Shown here piece after piece: positions 58,706 through 64,000 of a stretch of 64,000 nucleotides of DNA; the stretch's first letter is position 1; each line of letters starts with the position of its first letter. The notes beneath the pieces were generated by a model. The model worked only from the letters and a program-made list of their open reading frames with translations. It ran no database searches and had not been told where the DNA came from. Origin of the DNA: JAIVGV01 sp036389335. Its GTDB lineage: Bacteria; Acidobacteriota; Blastocatellia; Pyrinomonadales; Pyrinomonadaceae. The position numbers and the translations under genes were made by a program. The stretch is from NCBI GenBank assembly GCA_036389335.1, contig DASVQC010000050.1:62001-126000 (forward strand), written 5' to 3'.

Positions 58706-59884
58706 TTAAATTCTTTCAAAGATTCCGGCCGCGCCCATGCCGCCGCCGACGCACATGGTGATCATGGCGTAGCGGCCCTGGCGGCGCGCGAGTTCGCGCA
58801 GGGCGGTGGCGGTGAGTTTCGCGCCGGTACACCCAAGCGGGTGGCCGAGCGCGATGGCCCCGCCGTTGACGTTGACCCGTTCGGGGTCGAGACCGAGCGT
58901 CTTGATGACGGCGAGCGATTGGGCGGCGAACGCCTCGTTCAACTCGATCACGTCGATCTGCGCGAGGTCGAGACCGGCGAGCCGCAAGGCCTTCGGGATG
59001 GCGTAGACCGGGCCGATGCCCATCTCTTCGGGCGGGCAGCCGGCGGTCGCGTAGGCGACGAAGCGCGCGAGCGGCTTGAGACCCAAACTTTCGGCGCGCT
59101 CGGCCGACATGACGACGACGGCGGCCGCGCCGTCCGACATCTGCGAGGCGTTGCCCGCCGTGATCGTGCCCTTGACGTGGAACGCAGGCTTGAGCTTCGC
59201 CAGGCCTTCGGCCGACGTGTCGCGCCGCACGCCCTCGTCGCGCGTGAACGTGACCTCGCGCCGTTCTTTACGCCCCTTCTCGTCCAACTCTTCGAGCGTG
59301 ACGTTGAGCGGGACGATCTCGTCGTCAAATTTGCCGGCGTCCTGCGCGGCCGCGGCGCGCTCGTGCGAGCGCAGCGCGAACTCGTCCTGCGCCTCGCGCG
59401 CGACCTCGTACTTGCGCGCGACGTTCTCGGTGGCGAGACCCATGTTCAGGTAGAAATCCGGGTAGTGCTCGACGAGGTACGGGTTCGGGCGGATGATGTG
59501 CCCGCCCATCGGGACGAGCGACATGGTCTCAAGCCCGCCCGCGACGATCACGTCGGCGCTGCCCGTGCGGACGCGATCCGCGGCGATGGCGATTGATTGC
59601 AGCCCCGACGAGCAGAAGCGGTTGATCGTCATGGCGGAGGTCTCGACGGGCAGCCCGGCGCGGATCGCCGCGGCGCGCGCGACGTTCATGCCCTGCTCGG
59701 CTTCGGGCATCGCGCAGCCCATGATCACGTCCTCCACGTCCGCAGGCTGCACGCCCTCCGCGCGCCGCAAGGCTTCCTTGATGACGGCCGCGCCCATCTC
59801 GTCCGGCCGCGTGAACCGCAGCGTCCCCTTCGGCGCTTTCCCCACGGCCGTGCGCACGGCCGACACGATGACTGCTTCTCTCAT
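58706..59884 (-). CDS. fadA: Acetyl-CoA acyltransferase (thiolase)
   Basis: The 392-residue enzyme has the thiolase signatures: the acyl-accepting Cys in 'INRFCSSGLQSIA' near 90, 'NGGAIALGHPLGCTGA' near 345 with the His, and the proton-exchange Cys in 'MCVGGGMGAAGIFE' near 380. The ATG at 59884 ('MREAVIVSAVRTAVGKAPKG') is preferred over a TTG 9 bp upstream. It cleaves 3-ketoacyl-CoA in beta-oxidation. It lies between ybaK and fadE on the same strand. Confidence 0.96.
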   Translation of the reverse strand: MREAVIVSAVRTAVGKAPKGTLRFTRPDEMGAAVIKEALRRAEGVQPADVEDVIMGCAMPEAEQGMNVARAAAIRAGLPVETSAMTINRFCSSGLQSIAIAADRVRTGSADVIVAGGLETMSLVPMGGHIIRPNPYLVEHYPDFYLNMGLATENVARKYEVAREAQDEFALRSHERAAAAQDAGKFDDEIVPLNVTLEELDEKGRKERREVTFTRDEGVRRDTSAEGLAKLKPAFHVKGTITAGNASQMSDGAAAVVVMSAERAESLGLKPLARFVAYATAGCPPEEMGIGPVYAIPKALRLAGLDLAQIDVIELNEAFAAQSLAVIKTLGLDPERVNVNGGAIALGHPLGCTGAKLTATALRELARRQGRYAMITMCVGGGMGAAGIFERI

Positions 59885-59911
59885 AAACTTCAAAGTTAAC
59901 GACCGACTTGT

Positions 59912-60385
59912 TCAGATCGCCACCGACACCTCTTCGACCGGCAGCAATTCTTTCAACACCCGCGGCTCGATCTCGACCAGAAACCCGCGCTTGCCGCCGT
60001 TGATGTAAATCTTCGGCAGCTCGAAGATCGTGCGCTCGACGTAGACGGGCAACTTCGCGCGCGTGCCGAACGGCGACGTGCCGCCGACCAGATAGCCCGT
60101 GTGCCGCTGCGCCCCCGCCGGGTCGCACGGCTGCACGCTCTTCACACCGAGCGTCCGCGCCAACTGCTTCGTCGAGACCTCGCGGTCGCCGTGCATCAAG
60201 ACGATCAAGGCCTTGCGCGCCTCCGTCTCCATCACCAACGTCTTCACGACCGCGTGCTCGTCCACGCCCAACTCTGCCGCCGAGCGCCGCGTCCCGCCGT
60301 GCTCCTCGTAATCATAAAGACGCGGCGCGAACTCAACCTTACGCTCGCGCAGCACGCGCACGGCCGGGGTCACGGGGTAGTCCAT
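59912..60385 (-). CDS. ybaK: YbaK/EbsC-family Cys-tRNA(Pro) deacylase
   Basis: The 157-residue single-domain protein is the YbaK type of trans-editing factor, which clears Cys mischarged on tRNA-Pro. The key Lys48 is in 'DEHAVVKTLVMET', and 'LMHGDREVSTKQLA' and 'VGGTSPFGTRAKLPVYVE' follow. It sits between fadN and fadA, an odd place for a translation factor, which may mean shared transcription without a functional link. Confidence 0.92.
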   Translation of the reverse strand: MDYPVTPAVRVLRERKVEFAPRLYDYEEHGGTRRSAAELGVDEHAVVKTLVMETEARKALIVLMHGDREVSTKQLARTLGVKSVQPCDPAGAQRHTGYLVGGTSPFGTRAKLPVYVERTIFELPKIYINGGKRGFLVEIEPRVLKELLPVEEVSVAI

Positions 60386-60389
60386 AAGT

Positions 60390-60555
60390 CAACTCAGAAG
60401 TCAGGAGCCAGAAGCCAGAAGCCAGAATAGAAAAGCCGGCCTTTCATCTTCCTTACTTCCTTCTTTCTTCTTCCGGCCGCCAGGTCTTAGGCTCTCCCAT
60501 TGGGATTCCGTATTTCTTCTTCTGGCTTCTGGCTTCTGACTCCTGGCTCCTGCCT
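60390..60555. repeat. Inverted heptamer-repeat element (CAGAAGC family)
   Basis: AAGTCAGGAGCCAGAAGCC (60398-60424) faces GGCTTCTGGCTTCTGACTCC (60521-60545). Inside are AAAGCCGGCCTTTCAT (as at 51593) and CCGGCCGCCAGGTCTTAG (as at 56710, complement). It lies between fadN and ybaK. Confidence 0.85.
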
Positions 60556-62951
60556 CAGTTCCTCAACGGCTTGCCCGTCTTCAAGGTGTGCGCCATGCGC
60601 TCCTGCGTGCGGCGCTCGCCGGCGAGCGAGAGGAAGGCCTCGCGCTCCAGGTCGAGCAGGTATTGCTCGGAGACGCGCGTCGGGTGGTTCAGGTCGCCGC
60701 CCGTCATGATGCGCGCGAGGTGCGCGCCGATCTTCGCGTCGTGCTCGGAGATGAAGCCGGCGCGCTGCATCTGGTGGATGCCGAGTTTGAGCGTGGCGAG
60801 CGCGGGCAAGCCCAACGCGAGTATGTCCGCGCGCGGCTGCGGCGCGACGTAGCCGGCGCGCGCGAGCGCCAAGACCTCCTGCTTCGCGTCGGCGAGCAAG
60901 CGATCCGCGTTCATCGAGACCGAGTCCTCTTCGCGCAGGAAGCCGAGCGCGCGCGCCTCCGCGGCCGACGTGGAGACCTTGGCCATCGCCAGCGTCTCGA
61001 AGGCGCGCTTGAGGAACGGGAACGGGTCGGCGTCTTCGGGCACGTCCGCGAGCGCGCGCAGAGTCATCTCCTTCGTGCCGCCGCCCGCGGGAATGATGCC
61101 GACGCCGACTTCGACCAAGCCCGTGTACAACTCCGCGGCCGCGCGCACCCGGTCGCCGTGCAAGAGGAACTCGCAGCCGCCGCCCAGGGCCAGGTTGAAC
61201 GGCGCGACGACGACCGGCTTCGGCGAGTAGCGCAGGCTCATCGTCGCCTGCTGGAAGGCGCGCACCATCAGGTCGAGTTCGTCCCACTCCTCGTCCTGCG
61301 CGCCCATCAGCATCAGCATGATGTTCGCGCCCACGCAGAAGTTCGCGCCCTGGTTGCCGACGACCAGCCCGACGAAGTTCTTCTCCACCTCGGCCAAGGC
61401 CGCCTTGACCATCTGGATCGTGTCGCCGCCGATGGCGTTCATCTTCGAGTGGAACTCAAGGCACGCCACGCCGTCGCCGAGATCGACGAGCGACGCACCC
61501 GCGTTCTTCTTAATGACACCCGCGCGGTCTTTGACCGACTTCAAAATGATCGCGCCGGCCGGCTCGTCGAGCGGCTTGTATTCGAGCGTCACGAAGTCGA
61601 AGAAGAAACGCGCGCCGTTCTCGGTCTTGTAAAAACTCTTCGCGCCCGCGTGCAGCATCCGCTCGACGTTGAGCGGCACAGCCCACCCGTCCGCCTTCAT
61701 CCTTTCGACCGACTGCTCGACGCCGATGGCGTCCCAAGTCTCGAACACGCCGAGGCCCCAGCCGAAGCCCCAGCGCATCGCGCGATCCACGTCCACAATC
61801 GTGTTCGCAATTTCGGGGATGCGGTTCGCGGCGTAGCGCAGCGTCCTTGAGACGGTCTTCCACAGGAAATGGCCGACGCGATCCCGGCCCCAGACCAGTG
61901 CCTTCACGCGCGCGCCCAAGTCCTCTATGTTCTTGGCCATGTCGAGCGCGGGCAGCTTGACCTTCTCCTGCGGGCGGTATTCGAGCGAGGCGTGATCGAG
62001 CGTCCAGATGCCCGCCTGCTCGCCGCGCTGTTTGCGGTAGAAGCCGCCGCCCGTCTTCGCGCCCAACAGCCCGCGCCCGACCATCTGTTGCAGAAACTCC
62101 GGCGCGAGGAACACCTCGCGCTCCTCGTCTTCGGGCACGGCGTCGTAGAGATTTTTCGTGACGTGCATCAACACGTCGAGACCCACGATGTCGAAGGTGC
62201 GGAAGGTCGCGGACTTGGGCCGGCCCACGGCGGGGCCGGTCATCTTGTCCACCTCTTCGACGGTGTAGCCGTCTTCGAGCATCGTCTTGATGGTGACGAG
62301 CGCGCCGTAAGTGCCGATGCGGTTGGCGATGAAGTTGGGTCGATCCTTGGCGACGACCACGCCCTTCCCCAAACGCTGGTCGAGGAAGCCGGCGACCGAG
62401 CACGCGACTTCGGGGCTAGTCCACTCGGTCGGGATCAGTTCGCACAGGTGCAGGTAGCGCGGCGGGTTGAAGAAGTGCGTGCCGAGGAAGTGCGCGCGGA
62501 AGTCTGCGGAGAACCCTTCGGCGATCTGGCGGACGGGGATGCCGCTCGTGTTCGTCGCCACGACCGAGCCGGGCCGGCGCGCCTGCTCGACGCGCTCGTA
62601 GAGCCGCCGCTTGATCTCTAAATTCTCGACGACCGCCTCGATTATGAGGTCGCAGTCCTTGAGCCGCGCCAGGTCGTCGTCGAAGTTGCCGACCGAGACG
62701 AGCGCCGCCGCGTCGGGCGCGAAGAACGCCGCCGGCTTGGCCTTGCGCGCGGCCTCCAGCCCGGCCCGCGCGATGCGGTCGCGCACCTCCCCGCTTTCGA
62801 GCGTCAGGCCCGCGGCCTGTTCTTCGGGCGTCAACTCGCGCGGCGTAATGTCGAGCAGCAGGACGGGCAGCCCGGCGTTGGCCAAGTGCGCGGCGATCTG
62901 CGCGCCCATCGTGCCCGCGCCCAACACCGCCGCCTTCTCAAATCGCAGCAT
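60555..62951 (-). CDS. fadN: 3-hydroxyacyl-CoA dehydrogenase / enoyl-CoA hydratase (FadN type)
   Basis: The 798-residue bifunctional enzyme has its dehydrogenase half first, 'AAVLGAGTMGAQIAAHLANA' at 7-26 and 'TNTSGIPVRQIAEGF' near 150, and the enoyl-CoA hydratase half last, 'ANFCVGANIMLMLMGAQ' and 'ALGGGCEFLLHGDRV'. This order is that of YusL/FadN rather than E. coli FadB. It does the second and third steps of beta-oxidation. It is the first gene of the fad run and is preceded by a palindrome-containing promoter at 63008-63036. Confidence 0.95.
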   Translation of the reverse strand: MLRFEKAAVLGAGTMGAQIAAHLANAGLPVLLLDITPRELTPEEQAAGLTLESGEVRDRIARAGLEAARKAKPAAFFAPDAAALVSVGNFDDDLARLKDCDLIIEAVVENLEIKRRLYERVEQARRPGSVVATNTSGIPVRQIAEGFSADFRAHFLGTHFFNPPRYLHLCELIPTEWTSPEVACSVAGFLDQRLGKGVVVAKDRPNFIANRIGTYGALVTIKTMLEDGYTVEEVDKMTGPAVGRPKSATFRTFDIVGLDVLMHVTKNLYDAVPEDEEREVFLAPEFLQQMVGRGLLGAKTGGGFYRKQRGEQAGIWTLDHASLEYRPQEKVKLPALDMAKNIEDLGARVKALVWGRDRVGHFLWKTVSRTLRYAANRIPEIANTIVDVDRAMRWGFGWGLGVFETWDAIGVEQSVERMKADGWAVPLNVERMLHAGAKSFYKTENGARFFFDFVTLEYKPLDEPAGAIILKSVKDRAGVIKKNAGASLVDLGDGVACLEFHSKMNAIGGDTIQMVKAALAEVEKNFVGLVVGNQGANFCVGANIMLMLMGAQDEEWDELDLMVRAFQQATMSLRYSPKPVVVAPFNLALGGGCEFLLHGDRVRAAAELYTGLVEVGVGIIPAGGGTKEMTLRALADVPEDADPFPFLKRAFETLAMAKVSTSAAEARALGFLREEDSVSMNADRLLADAKQEVLALARAGYVAPQPRADILALGLPALATLKLGIHQMQRAGFISEHDAKIGAHLARIMTGGDLNHPTRVSEQYLLDLEREAFLSLAGERRTQERMAHTLKTGKPLRN

Positions 62952-63007
62952 ACTTAATGACGTGCAACCTTTCGCTTCCGGGGATAACCGACCGACGAGG
63001 CGCAGCC

Positions 63008-63036
63008 ATCATACTGAATGAGTATTCATTCAGCAA
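63008..63036 (-). promoter_or_regulatory. fad operon promoter with FadR-like operator in its spacer
   Basis: On the minus strand TTGCTG (63036-63031), 17-bp spacer, TATGAT (63013-63008). The palindrome CTGAATGAGTATTCATTCAG (63014-63033) covers the spacer. Its core TGAATGA-GTAT-TCATTCA resembles the operator of the TetR-family FadR of Bacillus. Binding would block RNA polymerase and be relieved by long-chain acyl-CoA. The leader to fadN is about 55 nt. Confidence 0.82.
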
Positions 63037-63298
63037 GCCCGCAGGTGAAGGCTACGCCGAACATCAAACTTTTTCGTTTGTCGTGTCAGGCATTAAGTGA
63101 GAATTGGTAAGGTATTAACCGAGAAAACTTAGTGTATCAAAGAATAAAGGCAGATTTACCTTGCCCTTAAGAACTTTATTGCAGATAAATAGACAAAGCA
63201 ATTTAACGAGCAAATGAAGCATTTAGCGGGCGCTGAATAATTACCTTCATAAATCGCAACAGAACTTGATTTTAACTCCTTGAAAAGTACTCTTAAAT
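63037..63298. other. AT-rich intergenic stretch
   Basis: The composition falls sharply here compared with the fad genes. I see no ORF, strong hairpin or promoter that I can support. It marks the change to a differently composed region at the right edge. Confidence 0.6.
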
Positions 63299-64000
63299 TC
63301 ATTTAAAAGTCATTCGTTGCGCCACAGTAGTGAGCGTAGACGCAGCACGAGGTAAATTATTAAAGACTTCTCGGACATCAATTGATGCGACTAGATGAGC
63401 GACCTGGCCGGTCTTGCTTGTAACATTAACTCTCCAACCACTCACTTTAAGTGCATCGGAAACGTAGCGAGTGGCTTCCGGTAGCCATCTCCCCACAGTC
63501 CGTCTGTTTTCTAAACCGCTACTTGACCAGTTTAATTCGAGGTTAATTATTCCATGCGCTTCATTAGCGGCTACGGAAATAACTAATCCTGAAGCGAGTT
63601 CAATTCTCGCCTCTAGCCTATCGTCAATCCACTTATAAAGGCCAAGGCCAACAGAGCGAGCAACAAGCTCTTCAGCCACTAGCTCCGCGCTTGGAATTTC
63701 TTCCGGGCTATTAAGTATCCCTTTCAGCCGCCATAGCTCATTTTCAACCTGCGCTAAGTCCCAGCGTTCCGCCTGTTGATTACAAGTACACTGCTGAATA
63801 ACTCGTGCTATCCGCTCTGGGAGAGATACCCATGATTCATAATCACGCAATCTGCATGCGCTATAGACCGTCTCTGACCACTTAGCGTGCATATGCTCAG
63901 CAGGGAGTGGGTCTCGCTGGGACACAAGGAAGTAGAGCGTCATGCCGAGACCAAAAGAATCCACCGCGGCATTCCTTGTAGAAACTCCCGGTAACTTTTG
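63299..64000 (-). CDS. Protein-kinase-like gene, C-terminal part (runs off window)
   Basis: The frame is open from the window edge to the stop at 63299 (about 233 residues visible). 'VDSFGLGMTLYFLVSQRDPL' resembles the helix F-G part of eukaryotic-type protein kinases, preceded by 'LPGVSTRNAAV' in the activation-segment position. The rest (about 75-230) is a beta-rich domain with 'SGLVISVAANEAHGIINLEL' and 'GWRVNVTSKTGQVAHLVASI' that I do not recognise. It is AT-rich and has AT-ending codons, suggesting transfer. The N-terminal catalytic part is outside the window. Confidence 0.7.
   Translation of the reverse strand, partial: QKLPGVSTRNAAVDSFGLGMTLYFLVSQRDPLPAEHMHAKWSETVYSACRLRDYESWVSLPERIARVIQQCTCNQQAERWDLAQVENELWRLKGILNSPEEIPSAELVAEELVARSVGLGLYKWIDDRLEARIELASGLVISVAANEAHGIINLELNWSSSGLENRRTVGRWLPEATRYVSDALKVSGWRVNVTSKTGQVAHLVASIDVREVFNNLPRAASTLTTVAQRMTFK

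Overview
The window is GC-rich, densely coded chromosomal DNA of a heterotrophic bacterium. Three secreted VWA-domain proteins of the kind common in Acidobacteriota, a PQQ-type beta-propeller, DUF4252 and DUF2834 proteins, and a FadN-FadA-FadE beta-oxidation set point to Acidobacteriota, probably Blastocatellia. This placement is an inference from gene content; there is no rRNA or other phylogenetic marker here.

Layout. 1-3.5 kb: polysaccharide genes on the minus strand (heparinase-like, wecB, nucleotide-sugar dehydrogenase); the heparinase-like gene runs off the left edge. 3.7-6.8 kb: a DNA polymerase I without a 5' nuclease and a GH19-type hydrolase. 6.9-9.6 kb: a complete IS1595-family transposon with terminal inverted repeats and an exact 8-bp target duplication. 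It carries a class II tRNA with anticodon AGG, an unknown protein next to four 30-bp iteron-like repeats, and two tiny ORFs. It sits in the last codons of an MFS gene. 11-24.9 kb: housekeeping and envelope genes (queF, an XRE regulator, rhomboid, dicarboxylate symporter, nadK, a sigma-54-promoted small membrane protein), then an ECF sigma / anti-sigma / DUF4252 / VWA operon, tlyA and a response regulator.

25-50 kb: a three-gene module (GAF protein, Slt-type lytic transglycosylase, PEGA-TPR protein) is present twice, at 25.4-30.5 kb on the plus strand and 44.1-49.4 kb on the minus strand, with the same order and similar promoters. Between the copies lie a VWA protein, a promoter-to-terminator interval that looks like a structured ncRNA of about 470 nt, a sigma-54 activator, a small lytic transglycosylase, an aminotransferase, a DUF433/DUF5615 toxin-antitoxin-like pair with a broken toxin, and several small unknown genes.

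49.7-64 kb: a lamin-tail surface protein, membrane proteins, a small AT-richer TIR-PIN island bounded by two 71-bp direct repeats of the 3' end of an MBL-hydrolase gene, and a fad operon (fadN, ybaK, fadA, fadE). A FadR-like palindrome exactly fills the spacer of the fad promoter. The right edge is AT-rich and holds a truncated protein-kinase-like gene.

Across the window about 15 gene boundaries carry inverted pairs of 7-8 bp tandem repeats. Their sequences differ from place to place but the architecture is the same.
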